Origin: Ustulina deusta
Lineage: Eukaryota > Ascomycota > Sordariomycetes > Xylariales > Xylariaceae
NCBI GenBank assembly: GCA_023159155.1
Contig: JAJNNX010000097.1
Span: 1-52,606, forward strand
Direction of reading: 5' to 3'
Length of the DNA stretch: 52,606 nucleotides
Under the pieces are notes generated by a model that was not told the DNA's origin, ran no database searches, and saw only the letters and a program-made list of their open reading frames with translations. The position numbers and the translations under genes were made by a program. Shown one piece after another: positions 21,336-33,972 of this stretch (positions are counted from its first letter, which is position 1; each line of letters begins with the position of its first letter).

Positions 21336-22449
21336 TTACAATGCCGCTATATCTGGCAACAATACGGGTCCAAGTTGTGAAAGGGAGGTTTGTGGGCCTT
21401 CTAGTCGGCGTTTTTTAACGTCTATTATGTCCCATGCATCCGAAGATTTTCGTTTCCTACGATAATACTCATCCTGATGCTTGATAGTAGCGTTGACCGA
21501 CACGGCAGCTAGGAGACGATGGCGGAATGTAACGTTGGGCTCATATGGCACAGCCCTGTGTCGCAGTGTGACGAGGGGCGGCGGCGTGGTGTCGGGGCAA
21601 GCGCGGGTCGTGGGCGGTTGGTTAGGGGATCGGAAGCGCTCGAGCAGGCGCGGAGATATAAATGCGGTATAGATGTACATGTTTCGGTCGTCGTCGCGGC
21701 GCGAACCAAACAGCAGCCGTGTCTGGTGTCAGGGAAACAAAATGCGTGTCAGCATGTATGCCGTGGGGGGAGCTGGTGGAAGGGAAACGGTGACTTACCA
21801 CAACTGCCGATTCCCCTGTAGAGAAGGGCTTTGTTTGAGCTAGAGCAATCAAGATGGCGGTAATATAAGGCTCGTAGGGTTCGTTGGAAAGATGTCTACG
21901 GTGGGCCAGATAGTCATGATTATCAATTGTGAAGGCGTCGAAGAAGGGAAGCACCAAGGACCCAAGGTGAAAGCTGAAAAGCAGCCGAAGCGGATAGGCA
22001 CGCGGCCCAACACGCAACTTCACGGTGCATTTCTGGAAGTGAGAGAAAGCAGGTGGCTCGATGTCAAGGCGGGGGCTGCTGCTGAGTTTGACATGGTTGT
22101 CGACGTCGACGTCATCATGCTGAGGCTTGCTCGGGCGCGGCCAGAAGGCCAGCATCTTATCCAAGGCCTGGACCAATAGCCAAGAAGAGTCCGGGCCGTT
22201 TAACGTGTTGATGGAGCGCCTGAGGCGGTCCGGGGGCAGGGTGGGAATGACTGCATGGAAAGACAGCCCGTCGTCTTGATCACCATCGACGTCACCCAAA
22301 TCGGCAACGCTCTGGCGATCAATGCACAAGGCCTCTAGATGGGCCTGTGTCCATTTGGGAGGCGACTGCCAAAGCGCCTTGTTGCGGCCCACGACAGCAT
22401 TGAGAGAATGTTGCCCGAGGTCGATATTTGGTGCAGGTCGCGATGGCAT
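21336..22449 (-). CDS. Gene B: uncharacterised protein (345 aa), two exons, left copy
   Basis: Mirror of 30161-31274 with the same sequence. Exon 1 is 21799-22449, the intron is 21723-21798 and exon 2 is 21336-21722. The description is under the right copy. Confidence 0.65.
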
Positions 22450-23260
22450 TGACAGCGTGATCAATGTTGCTAGGAGCCTCGGATTTGGGGTATATGGCTG
22501 CTGGCATAGCGGCTACAAGGCTTTTATCTCGGGCATATATGATTCCAGCATGGCTGATATCATGGATCAATCAGGCTCTGATGCGATATGTGCAAGATAT
22601 GATGCGTGTAAGGTGGAGAGAGTTAGAACAATGAAAGAGCGGCAGTATTGACACAACAAATGCGCGACAGTGGCTGCAGAGCTAAGAAATGGCTGGTGCT
22701 GGACCCGCCTTGCTTGGGAGTCTGAGGGTAGCCCACCCCTGCCTGTTAACCTGAGAGGGTTCCTGTATGCCTTTGTTTGCCTTCGTTTTAACTAATGAAG
22801 AAGCGATGGTAATAGTGGCGCTGCTTGCCTAAACTTGCAACACACACCATGGCAACTGACTAGGCTGCGAAATGTATGAGTGATCATTTGGAACGTAAAG
22901 GCGCAGGGGCTGGCTCAGCGGCGAGGGCAAACACGCGCAACAAGAGAAGAGGCAAAGGCAAGCGTGGGAGGTTGTCGTCGAGGTGGAAAAGTACCTACCT
23001 ACCTAAGGTAATGTCAGAAATAATAGGCTAAATGTACCAGGGGGTGAGCAGAGCCTGCTCAGCCCCTAAGGACCCGCCACACTATTTATTAGGACACACC
23101 TCAGAGAGAGCGAGACACCCCTCAATTGACTGGCTTACTTATTCTGACATGTCCCACTGCGGGCGGGTACCTGCTTTGTCACATGACCCGCATATCCACT
23201 ATAAGTAGCAGTATGTACACAGTAGCCACAGTACAGATCCTCTATCTATTCTACAACTCT
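22450..23260. other. Upstream region of gene B up to the AT-rich block
   Basis: Holds the presumed gene B promoter and no other supported gene. A GC-rich hairpin (arms GGGGTGAGCAG and CTGCTCAGCCCC around AGC) lies at about 23040-23066, and a 75-codon frame at 23126-23353 begins with TTG and is not supported. Confidence 0.45.
23040..23066. repeat. GC-rich hairpin at the edge of the AT-rich block (left)
   Basis: Two arms of about 11 bases pair around a 3-base loop with one bulge. The preceding bases read CAGGGGGTG, which resembles the ends of some hAT transposons, but no partner end or target duplication was found apart from the palindromic mirror at 29544-29570. Confidence 0.4.
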
Positions 23261-26200
23261 AATATATTTAGATTGATTTATTTATATTATTATAAATTAG
23301 TAGCTAGTAATTATTATATTATTAACTACTATTACTATTGTTTTTTTTATTAGCTTAGTTTAATTAACTTATTATTATCTAGAGCTACCCTAGGGTTATT
23401 ATTACTTTTTTTTCTAATTATATAGCTTTAGACCTCTACACTAATAACTTATCGCCCTAAAGATTTTTTTCTAGTACGCTAGCTATATAAGTTTATTAAT
23501 ATAAATTATTTTTTAGCTATATTAGTTATAAATTAAAATATTTAATTTGCTTAAAACCTAGCACTTAATATTAATTATATTATAAAGCTAGAACTTGATT
23601 ATTTGTTTATTTAAGTTAAATTTTATTATTAATTTATTATATTTTTTAAATATTAAAAAAAATATATTCTATTTACTAAATAAAAAGGTTTACTATTAAA
23701 TAATTTGCTATTTTTTCTAAAATAATTAAATATATTATTATTAGAATAAAACATATTATTATTTTAAAAAAAAAACAATAGTTATTTTGTTTTATAAATA
23801 GTAAGTATTACTTATTATATTAAATAAACTTATTAATTTTTAGAACTTTAAAGATTTATTAGCTTAGTTTAATAAGTTTTATATTTATAATTTATTATTT
23901 TTTTTTAAATATTTTTTATTAAAATTTTTTTTAGCTAATAATATAGCTATACTATTTATTACAAAAAAAGCTTAGTGCTTTTTTTAAAACATTATTGCTT
24001 ATTAAAATAAACGTTATATCTAAAATATAGTAGTACTATTAGTTGTATAGTCTACCTAAAATATTTAAAATATAGCTTAGTTTTTGATTATAGTTTAGTA
24101 GCAAAAAACTATATTAGAACTCTGGTCTATTAATATAGGTTATTTTAATTTTAGCGCTAAAAATCCTATATTTGCAAGATTTATTATTAATAGCAAGATT
24201 ATTAAATATATAAATATTTATATTTTTATAAACCGCTTTAAATATTTAGCTATTTAATAAACTAAAACTAAAATATAAAAAGTTTAGACCTAATATTTTT
24301 TAGGTCTAGCTTTAATTTAATACTTATAAGTTTTATTTAAAATAGATTATAAGTTTTTAGAAATAGTTATTATTTAAGCTATTTTTAATAAACTTATTAA
24401 ATAATTTAAGTTTTTATAGTTTATAGCAATAGTTAGATTTTAAGCTTATAAGTTTATATTAAAAAATATTTATAAAAGTTATAATATAATAAATTTTATT
24501 TAATATATTATCTAAAACGTTAAAAATTATAATTAAAATAATATAAATTAGCTAAAAGTTATTTTTAAAACTTTTAATAAAAATATTTAAAGCTAACTTA
24601 TTATTTTTACTAAAACTAGTATAATAAATATTTTTATTATATAGATCTATAAATATAAAAGTATATTAAAAAAAATAGCTTATAAAAAATATATTATATT
24701 TTTTTAATAAATAAATAATATAAACTTTTTTTTTTTGTTTATATTTTTTTTAAAATAGGACTAATAATTTTTAATATATATAATAGTACTAGCATAAATA
24801 TAAAAATAACTTAGGTTAGTATAACAGAAATATTTTTTAATATAACTTTTAATATTTATAACTTTAGTAACCCTAAACTTAAAGCCTATATTATTAGCGT
24901 ATATCTTAACTATATAGTTAGCTTTAAAATTTACCTTAGACTTAGCAAAGTTTTATGTTTTAGTAATAGCAGCAATAATAGCAGTAGTAGTAGTAATAGC
25001 CTGCTTAGCTATATTAATAGCCCGTATAGGTACTAAACTTTCCTTTAATTAATACTATCCTATATAAATAATATTTATTTATTTTACTATTTAAAGGACT
25101 AGCTTAATAGTAGCTAAAATAGTAACTAAAAAATTAGAAAGTATATTATAATAAAAATATCCAAAATAAGATTATTTATTTAATAATTAATCCAAAATAT
25201 ATAATGCTTATTTTTAATAAAAAAAAAACTCTACTAATATAATTATTTAATTAGAAAGATTTTATTAATATAAAAGCCGATTTTTCCTAATCTATAAAAA
25301 AAACCCTTTATATTATATATTATACTTTTTTATTAGCTAAAAAAAATATAACTATATATAAACTTTTGTTAGAACTAGTTAAAAACTATAGATTTATTAT
25401 AATTTATTATTTATTTAGCAATTTTAAGCTAAACAGTTTTAAATTATATAGTTTTAAATATATTAAAATTTATTAGATTTATATAATAATTTTTTTTAGT
25501 AATAATATATTTTATAAATATTTTTATAAAAATTATAAAACTACTAAAGCTTTAATTTAATAAGTTTAATATAAAATAAGCATTAAAAATATGTTTAATT
25601 TAGTACTGAAGTAAAATATAGTTTTTTTAAAAAAAATTCTTTTTATTATCTATTTAATAGCGCTATTAATTAATATAAATATAAATTTTAGTTTTTAGTT
25701 TTATAGCTACTTTAAATTTCATATTATACCTAACTTATAAAATCTAATATATTAACTAAATATATATAATAATATAAAATATTTAAAAATATTAAAAAAT
25801 AGAGCTTAGATTAAAAAAACTATACTTATATTGTTTAAAAAAAACAAGCTATTCCTTTTATATTAAAAGGTTTTAGCGCTATGTTTTATATTTTTAATAA
25901 ATATGTTATAATAAATATATACTTCTAAAGCAAAGCTATATTATTTAGCTAAGTAGTTATAGCCTATTTTGTTTGTAAAATTATAGTTATAAATAATTTT
26001 TAAGTATATATACTAATTAGTACAAATATACTAAAGCTAAAAAAATTTAATATTTTAATATTTTAAAAATAAGCTATTATATAGTTTTATAATATAATTA
26101 TTTTAATAAATACTATGCTATATAATAAAATTTAAAATATTTTAGTTGCTATAACTAAACTTAAAATAATATAACCTAATAGTTATATATTAGTTAGAAC

Positions 26201-29200
26201 TTTTTTTTTAAATTATCTAAATTATAAGTTAGTATATTTGCTATATTTATTAATATAGCAATATTTAAATTTTTTATTTATAATAATATAATTAGCTAAT
26301 AAAAATTTTATTAGCTAATTTATATTATTATAAATAAATTTAAATATTGCTATATTAATAAATATAGCAAATATACTAACTTATAATTTAGATAATTTAA
26401 AAAAAAAGTTCTAACTAATATATAACTATTAGGTTATATTATTTTAAGTTTAGTTATAGCAACTAAAATATTTTAAATTTTATTATATAGCATAGTATTT
26501 ATTAAAATAATTATATTATAAAACTATATAATAGCTTATTTTTAAAATATTAAAATATTAAATTTTTTTAGCTTTAGTATATTTGTACTAATTAGTATAT
26601 ATACTTAAAAATTATTTATAACTATAATTTTACAAACAAAATAGGCTATAACTACTTAGCTAAATAATATAGCTTTGCTTTAGAAGTATATATTTATTAT
26701 AACATATTTATTAAAAATATAAAACATAGCGCTAAAACCTTTTAATATAAAAGGAATAGCTTGTTTTTTTTAAACAATATAAGTATAGTTTTTTTTAATC
26801 TAAGCTCTATTTTTTAATATTTTTAAATATTTTATATTATTATATATATTTAGTTAATATATTAGATTTTATAAGTTAGGTATAATATGAAATTTAAAGT
26901 AGCTATAAAACTAAAAACTAAAATTTATATTTATATTAATTAATAGCGCTATTAAATAGATAATAAAAAGAATTTTTTTTAAAAAAACTATATTTTACTT
27001 CAGTACTAAATTAAACATATTTTTAATGCTTATTTTATATTAAACTTATTAAATTAAAGCTTTAGTAGTTTTATAATTTTTATAAAAATATTTATAAAAT
27101 ATATTATTACTAAAAAAAATTATTATATAAATCTAATAAATTTTAATATATTTAAAACTATATAATTTAAAACTGTTTAGCTTAAAATTGCTAAATAAAT
27201 AATAAATTATAATAAATCTATAGTTTTTAACTAGTTCTAACAAAAGTTTATATATAGTTATATTTTTTTTAGCTAATAAAAAAGTATAATATATAATATA
27301 AAGGGTTTTTTTTATAGATTAGGAAAAATCGGCTTTTATATTAATAAAATCTTTCTAATTAAATAATTATATTAGTAGAGTTTTTTTTTTATTAAAAATA
27401 AGCATTATATATTTTGGATTAATTATTAAATAAATAATCTTATTTTGGATATTTTTTATTATAATATACTTTCTAATTTTTTAGTTACTATTTTAGCTAC
27501 TATTAAGCTAGTCCTTTAAATAGTAAAATAAATAAATATTATTTATATAGGATAGTATTAATTAAAGGAAAGTTTAGTACCTATACGGGCTATTAATATA
27601 GCTAAGCAGGCTATTACTACTACTACTGCTATTATTGCTGCTATTACTAAAACATAAAACTTTGCTAAGTCTAAGGTAAATTTTAAAGCTAACTATATAG
27701 TTAAGATATACGCTAATAATATAGGCTTTAAGTTTAGGGTTACTAAAGTTATAAATATTAAAAGTTATATTAAAAAATATTTCTGTTATACTAACCTAAG
27801 TTATTTTTATATTTATGCTAGTACTATTATATATATTAAAAATTATTAGTCCTATTTTAAAAAAAATATAAACAAAAAAAAAAAGTTTATATTATTTATT
27901 TATTAAAAAAATATAATATATTTTTTATAAGCTATTTTTTTTAATATACTTTTATATTTATAGATCTATATAATAAAAATATTTATTATACTAGTTTTAG
28001 TAAAAATAATAAGTTAGCTTTAAATATTTTTATTAAAAGTTTTAAAAATAACTTTTAGCTAATTTATATTATTTTAATTATAATTTTTAACGTTTTAGAT
28101 AATATATTAAATAAAATTTATTATATTATAACTTTTATAAATATTTTTTAATATAAACTTATAAGCTTAAAATCTAACTATTGCTATAAACTATAAAAAC
28201 TTAAATTATTTAATAAGTTTATTAAAAATAGCTTAAATAATAACTATTTCTAAAAACTTATAATCTATTTTAAATAAAACTTATAAGTATTAAATTAAAG
28301 CTAGACCTAAAAAATATTAGGTCTAAACTTTTTATATTTTAGTTTTAGTTTATTAAATAGCTAAATATTTAAAGCGGTTTATAAAAATATAAATATTTAT
28401 ATATTTAATAATCTTGCTATTAATAATAAATCTTGCAAATATAGGATTTTTAGCGCTAAAATTAAAATAACCTATATTAATAGACCAGAGTTCTAATATA
28501 GTTTTTTGCTACTAAACTATAATCAAAAACTAAGCTATATTTTAAATATTTTAGGTAGACTATACAACTAATAGTACTACTATATTTTAGATATAACGTT
28601 TATTTTAATAAGCAATAATGTTTTAAAAAAAGCACTAAGCTTTTTTTGTAATAAATAGTATAGCTATATTATTAGCTAAAAAAAATTTTAATAAAAAATA
28701 TTTAAAAAAAAATAATAAATTATAAATATAAAACTTATTAAACTAAGCTAATAAATCTTTAAAGTTCTAAAAATTAATAAGTTTATTTAATATAATAAGT
28801 AATACTTACTATTTATAAAACAAAATAACTATTGTTTTTTTTTTAAAATAATAATATGTTTTATTCTAATAATAATATATTTAATTATTTTAGAAAAAAT
28901 AGCAAATTATTTAATAGTAAACCTTTTTATTTAGTAAATAGAATATATTTTTTTTAATATTTAAAAAATATAATAAATTAATAATAAAATTTAACTTAAA
29001 TAAACAAATAATCAAGTTCTAGCTTTATAATATAATTAATATTAAGTGCTAGGTTTTAAGCAAATTAAATATTTTAATTTATAACTAATATAGCTAAAAA
29101 ATAATTTATATTAATAAACTTATATAGCTAGCGTACTAGAAAAAAATCTTTAGGGCGATAAGTTATTAGTGTAGAGGTCTAAAGCTATATAATTAGAAAA

Positions 29201-29349
29201 AAAAGTAATAATAACCCTAGGGTAGCTCTAGATAATAATAAGTTAATTAAACTAAGCTAATAAAAAAAACAATAGTAATAGTAGTTAATAATATAATAAT
29301 TACTAGCTACTAATTTATAATAATATAAATAAATCAATCTAAATATATT
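23261..29349. repeat. AT-rich, RIP-like block spanning the palindrome axis
   Basis: Base composition falls abruptly from mixed to almost pure A/T at about 23261 and recovers at about 29349. TpA-rich words such as TTAGCTAA, AATATATT and TATTAATA dominate, while CpA and TpG are scarce, as expected of DNA heavily changed by RIP. No real coding frame remains. It probably derives from repeated elements, but the original family cannot be recognised. A short trinucleotide-rich tract (AGTAGTAGTAGTAATAGC) lies near 24980 and mirrors near 27620. Confidence 0.85.
26291..26319. repeat. Axis of the palindrome
   Basis: The word ATTAGCTAAT, itself self-complementary, occurs at 26291-26300 and 26310-26319 around AAAAATTTT. 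Only base 26305 is unpaired, so there is effectively no spacer. Beyond this core the arms differ by small indels within 30 bases (one base near 26320, three near 26270). Confidence 0.9.
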
Positions 29350-30160
29350 AGAGTTGTAGAATAGATAGAGGATCTGTACTGTGGCTACTGTGTACATACT
29401 GCTACTTATAGTGGATATGCGGGTCATGTGACAAAGCAGGTACCCGCCCGCAGTGGGACATGTCAGAATAAGTAAGCCAGTCAATTGAGGGGTGTCTCGC
29501 TCTCTCTGAGGTGTGTCCTAATAAATAGTGTGGCGGGTCCTTAGGGGCTGAGCAGGCTCTGCTCACCCCCTGGTACATTTAGCCTATTATTTCTGACATT
29601 ACCTTAGGTAGGTAGGTACTTTTCCACCTCGACGACAACCTCCCACGCTTGCCTTTGCCTCTTCTCTTGTTGCGCGTGTTTGCCCTCGCCGCTGAGCCAG
29701 CCCCTGCGCCTTTACGTTCCAAATGATCACTCATACATTTCGCAGCCTAGTCAGTTGCCATGGTGTGTGTTGCAAGTTTAGGCAAGCAGCGCCACTATTA
29801 CCATCGCTTCTTCATTAGTTAAAACGAAGGCAAACAAAGGCATACAGGAACCCTCTCAGGTTAACAGGCAGGGGTGGGCTACCCTCAGACTCCCAAGCAA
29901 GGCGGGTCCAGCACCAGCCATTTCTTAGCTCTGCAGCCACTGTCGCGCATTTGTTGTGTCAATACTGCCGCTCTTTCATTGTTCTAACTCTCTCCACCTT
30001 ACACGCATCATATCTTGCACATATCGCATCAGAGCCTGATTGATCCATGATATCAGCCATGCTGGAATCATATATGCCCGAGATAAAAGCCTTGTAGCCG
30101 CTATGCCAGCAGCCATATACCCCAAATCCGAGGCTCCTAGCAACATTGATCACGCTGTCA
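29350..30160. other. Upstream region of gene B (right)
   Basis: Mirror of 22450-23260; contains the presumed gene B promoter and no other supported gene. Confidence 0.45.
29544..29570. repeat. GC-rich hairpin at the edge of the AT-rich block (right)
   Basis: Mirror of the hairpin at 23040-23066. Confidence 0.4.
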
Positions 30161-31274
30161 ATGCCATCGCGACCTGCACCAAATATCGACCTCGGGCAAC
30201 ATTCTCTCAATGCTGTCGTGGGCCGCAACAAGGCGCTTTGGCAGTCGCCTCCCAAATGGACACAGGCCCATCTAGAGGCCTTGTGCATTGATCGCCAGAG
30301 CGTTGCCGATTTGGGTGACGTCGATGGTGATCAAGACGACGGGCTGTCTTTCCATGCAGTCATTCCCACCCTGCCCCCGGACCGCCTCAGGCGCTCCATC
30401 AACACGTTAAACGGCCCGGACTCTTCTTGGCTATTGGTCCAGGCCTTGGATAAGATGCTGGCCTTCTGGCCGCGCCCGAGCAAGCCTCAGCATGATGACG
30501 TCGACGTCGACAACCATGTCAAACTCAGCAGCAGCCCCCGCCTTGACATCGAGCCACCTGCTTTCTCTCACTTCCAGAAATGCACCGTGAAGTTGCGTGT
30601 TGGGCCGCGTGCCTATCCGCTTCGGCTGCTTTTCAGCTTTCACCTTGGGTCCTTGGTGCTTCCCTTCTTCGACGCCTTCACAATTGATAATCATGACTAT
30701 CTGGCCCACCGTAGACATCTTTCCAACGAACCCTACGAGCCTTATATTACCGCCATCTTGATTGCTCTAGCTCAAACAAAGCCCTTCTCTACAGGGGAAT
30801 CGGCAGTTGTGGTAAGTCACCGTTTCCCTTCCACCAGCTCCCCCCACGGCATACATGCTGACACGCATTTTGTTTCCCTGACACCAGACACGGCTGCTGT
30901 TTGGTTCGCGCCGCGACGACGACCGAAACATGTACATCTATACCGCATTTATATCTCCGCGCCTGCTCGAGCGCTTCCGATCCCCTAACCAACCGCCCAC
31001 GACCCGCGCTTGCCCCGACACCACGCCGCCGCCCCTCGTCACACTGCGACACAGGGCTGTGCCATATGAGCCCAACGTTACATTCCGCCATCGTCTCCTA
31101 GCTGCCGTGTCGGTCAACGCTACTATCAAGCATCAGGATGAGTATTATCGTAGGAAACGAAAATCTTCGGATGCATGGGACATAATAGACGTTAAAAAAC
31201 GCCGACTAGAAGGCCCACAAACCTCCCTTTCACAACTTGGACCCGTATTGTTGCCAGATATAGCGGCATTGTAA
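30161..31274 (+). CDS. Gene B: uncharacterised fungal protein (345 aa), two exons
   Basis: The first ATG in frame is at 30161; the frame extends upstream only through a TTG. Exon 1 is 30161-30811, a 76-nt intron with GTAAGT donor, TGCTGAC branch and CACCAG acceptor covers 30812-30887, and exon 2 is 30888-31274 (TAA). Splicing joins GESAVV to TRLLFGSRRDDDRNMYIYT in frame, which reads far better than either unspliced frame. The N-terminal part is rich in charged and aromatic residues (for example VKLRVGPRAYPLRLLFSF), the middle has ITAILIALAQTKPF, and the C-terminus has a basic cluster (YYRRKRK, VKKRRLE) that could be a nuclear signal. No membrane segment. The fold suggests a globular enzyme or structural protein, but I cannot name a family. 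It is the gene nearest the AT-rich block. Confidence 0.68.
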
Positions 31275-31584
31275 TGAGGTCCCGTGTGGACAACCCACGG
31301 CTTTATGTATATATCTTGATAATTTGCATCGTGACATTCTGGAGACGTAGACTTCAAATGCGATGCAGTCGCATCGTCGCAGGACAGATCCATATTGCCG
31401 AGGCAAGCGACACGCCACAATCCTAGCACCAACACGTACGGCTGTGAGGAGATTGGCTCGGGGTCCGCTCATGCATGGGAATAAGTGGCGCTGAGCGAAC
31501 CAAGAGTACAGTAAGTGGTAAAACAACGTGAACGCGGACCACGATCGCGCTTACGCAAGTAACACTTTGGCATTCTCTGCCCAC
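31275..31584. other. Spacer between genes B and C (right)
   Basis: Mirror of 21026-21335. A GTAAGT at 31511 suggests an intron, but no upstream exon could be joined in frame. Confidence 0.35.
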
Positions 31585-32022
31585 ATGCGCTTGTTGCTTT
31601 CTGGTGCTGCTAGATTCAAGCATTATTCAGATGCGTGCTATTACACGATGCCTTACTTCACGTCTGTCACGAGCAAGCATGCGCTGACTGGTGCGCCGCA
31701 CCTCAATCAGTTGCCTAAAAGACTCCCCGCTGCTAGTTCCTGGGGCGCCGACGAGCTGTTTGCATTCCGAGTCGTTGTTGAGGCCACAAATGCACGCATC
31801 CTCCCAAGCTTGGCAGACCAGTCGGTATTTAACCATGATTTGGTCAGCTCAAACAAGGCCTTGCTGGCCTTAGTCCAGCCAGCCCCCGCTGACCTACCGG
31901 CGCTTGTCGAGACAGATCTAGCAACTAGATACGGGCCAACCCTTGGCCAATTCTGGGCCGTTCTCGCGGATGTACTATCTGGTGAACAAGAGCAGGATAA
32001 CCTTGGTTATAAAAAAACCTAA
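31585..32022 (+). CDS. Gene C: uncharacterised protein (about 145 aa)
   Basis: The frame is open from GTG 31528, but the first ATG is 31585, giving 145 aa; an earlier exon joined by an intron is possible. The sequence is protein-like (YYTMPYFTSVTSKHAL, TRYGPTLGQFWAVLADV) with no family I recognise, no signal peptide and no membrane segment. It ends in an abrupt KKT at the border of an AT-rich spacer, so the original C-terminus may have been lost. It converges on gene D and follows gene B on the same strand. Confidence 0.5.
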   Translation: MRLLLSGAARFKHYSDACYYTMPYFTSVTSKHALTGAPHLNQLPKRLPAASSWGADELFAFRVVVEATNARILPSLADQSVFNHDLVSSNKALLALVQPAPADLPALVETDLATRYGPTLGQFWAVLADVLSGEQEQDNLGYKKT

Positions 32023-32258
32023 CTAAGCTATTTAATTAAGGTGCATAGTATTTGTTTTATTATTTATATAGGCTAGTATTTATTGCTTAGGGCTAGCACA
32101 GTGCTTTTTAATACAGGTATTAATAGAAGTTAGTGGATCTATTAATCCGATCATATTAACAATTTGATTCGCCAATAACTCAATACTTTATAACCTCACT
32201 TCTACTAGCATATTTATTTCCTGTTTATTTTTTCGGGTACTTTACGCTGACTGGGAGC

Positions 32259-33972
32259 CTACTTTGCCTCGTCCTCTCCTGCTATTGATGAGGAACTCCC
32301 TGTGGCAATGTCATTGATGTTTCCGAGCTCTTCTAGAGGGATAGAACCTCCTTCCTTCTGTCCCTCTAGAGGGTTGCTAACTTCTTTCTCTTTTCCCTTC
32401 TTCCCCTTCGGAGGACCATCATCTCCTTCATTGTTTTCATTCTGGCCATCGCCCCTCGGCGGTTCAACTCCTTGGCTGCTTTCGCCCTGGCCGTCCCTCT
32501 TGGGCAACTCGTCTCCTTTCTTGACTTTGCCCTTGCCTTTGCCCCCCGGCGTTGTATCCCACCAGTCCTGTTCGTCAGGCCAGAGGGTACTCGAGAAAAA
32601 CTCGTCTCTGAGCGCCTTGCCACCAGGATAGCTCATATGGAACTTCTTGAGTGCGTCCATGACTTTCTTCTCTATAATGCAGGCTTCTATCTCCAGGGGC
32701 AAATCGTAGCGTTTGGGATCTTTTTTCGCGGCAGCTAGAATCGCATTCTGAACCGCACCGATGCTTCCCACCGCAATAATATACCAGTTCTGTCTTCGTG
32801 GCATTGCGAGCTGGATGAGAAAGGGGATGGACAGGACGGACGCAACGACAAGTACTATCCGTGTGATGAAAAATCCCGCAGGATGTCCAAATATTACCCT
32901 TACTTGGGTTTCTGTTTCGTTCTCAGCTGGAGGTTCTTGAGGGCGCCTATTTAAGAATCTAGGGTCAGTATTCGCTATACATAGTGGACAATACCAAGCA
33001 TCTCGGAAGCTTGGCAAAGAAACGTGGACAGACAGCTTATATTAGGCATATAACACCCCTAAACAAGAAAAAAGCCAAAATAAAGTATAGGAGACTCTAG
33101 CGTACTGACCTGGCGAGGAAGCCGAAACCTGTCAGTTTCTGCCACGGACGAGCTTGACGCGGTGACTCCGAAGTTGCGAGTTCTTCTAGATTCATGTGTT
33201 TATTAGATGGCAGGATGACAACAATGTCCCTGTGGCCGTTTCCTCGCGTGATGGCGTAAATATCCTTTGCAGGTCTGTTAGAGGATTTTTCGGCGGCCCA
33301 TTGCGGCAACCAGCCGATCGATTGAACGAGAAGAGTGCCTGCTGCCGTGATGGCCAATGTATCCCACTCTTGTTGGCAAATTCCTGGGATGGAAGCTATG
33401 GTAATTTGTAGGAGGATGCAACAAATGGCGAAAAGAAGTTCCTTGCTGTATACTGGCGGTCTAGAAAGGCTCGGCTCCTTAGGGCTGGGAGACCTCTTGT
33501 CTTCGAGGTCAGAAGGGACTTTCCAGATGGTGATCCGAAGTCCCGCCATTCCAGTTAAGGGATTGTCTTGCTCTGCCTTTGTCTCCAAATCGCGAAGAAG
33601 CCGCCCGACGAGCCAGTTCTTATTCTGTCGAGCATAGCCGTATTTAAGATTGAAAACGCGAGCGGGGTAGTCTGGCTGCGGGAGCAGGCGACCTTCTCCC
33701 AGAACGCCGACAAGTGCAGTGAAGACATATGTGACGATACCGAAAGAGAAACAGATAGGGGTGAAGCGAAACAGGGTGAAGCGGGTAGCAGTACCCTGTG
33801 CCAAAGCTTTATGGACTATGTCACCGGCGATGATGAAAAGAATGGGGCCAACGTTGGACGGATTAGACCATCCAGTTGCAAGATTTGGGGTGCTCTGACC
33901 AGAACTATTAGTATTAAACGAAGAAGCGCTTGTGACGGGCGAAAATAGCCCAGGTAGTGAAGATGATGCCAT
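32259..33972 (-). CDS. Gene D: six-segment membrane protein beside the HET gene (537 aa)
   Basis: Exon 1 runs from ATG 33972 to 33110, an intron (CAG/GTCAGT donor, CCAAG acceptor) covers 33010-33109, and exon 2 is 33009-32259. Hydrophobic segments fit membrane spans at about residues 41-58, 70-91, 179-197, 205-222, 335-356 and 363-381. There is a cytosolic-looking loop with RITIWKVPSDLEDKR, then a C-terminal tail from about residue 425 that is low in complexity and rich in Lys, Gly, Glu and Asp (GGKGKGKVKKGDE). I recall uncharacterised fungal membrane proteins of this layout near HET genes, but I cannot name a family. It is divergent from the HET gene across 978 bases, which suggests coordinated expression. 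A second small intron around 32960 was considered but breaks the frame. Confidence 0.72.

Larger units (their letters stand above)
1..26304. repeat. Left arm of the ~26.3 kb palindrome
   Basis: Every gene here recurs on the opposite strand of the right arm at coordinates summing to 52607 (outer part) or 52610 (from about 19 kb inward). The first 20 bases of the window are the exact reverse complement of its last 20. The outer ~7.7 kb and the ~19-23 kb segment look identical between arms wherever I compared them. The 7.8-18.7 kb segment carries many one-base indels relative to its partner. Confidence 0.97.

Noticed and set aside
23126..23353. 75-codon frame running into the AT-rich block (and mirror 29257-29484)
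   Set aside because: It begins with TTG, and the second half is Tyr/Ile/Asn-rich translation of AT-rich DNA.
23038..29572. Whole central block as a single transposon with terminal inverted repeats
   Set aside because: The matching ends follow automatically from the palindrome, and the flanks are mirror images and not a direct target-site duplication.
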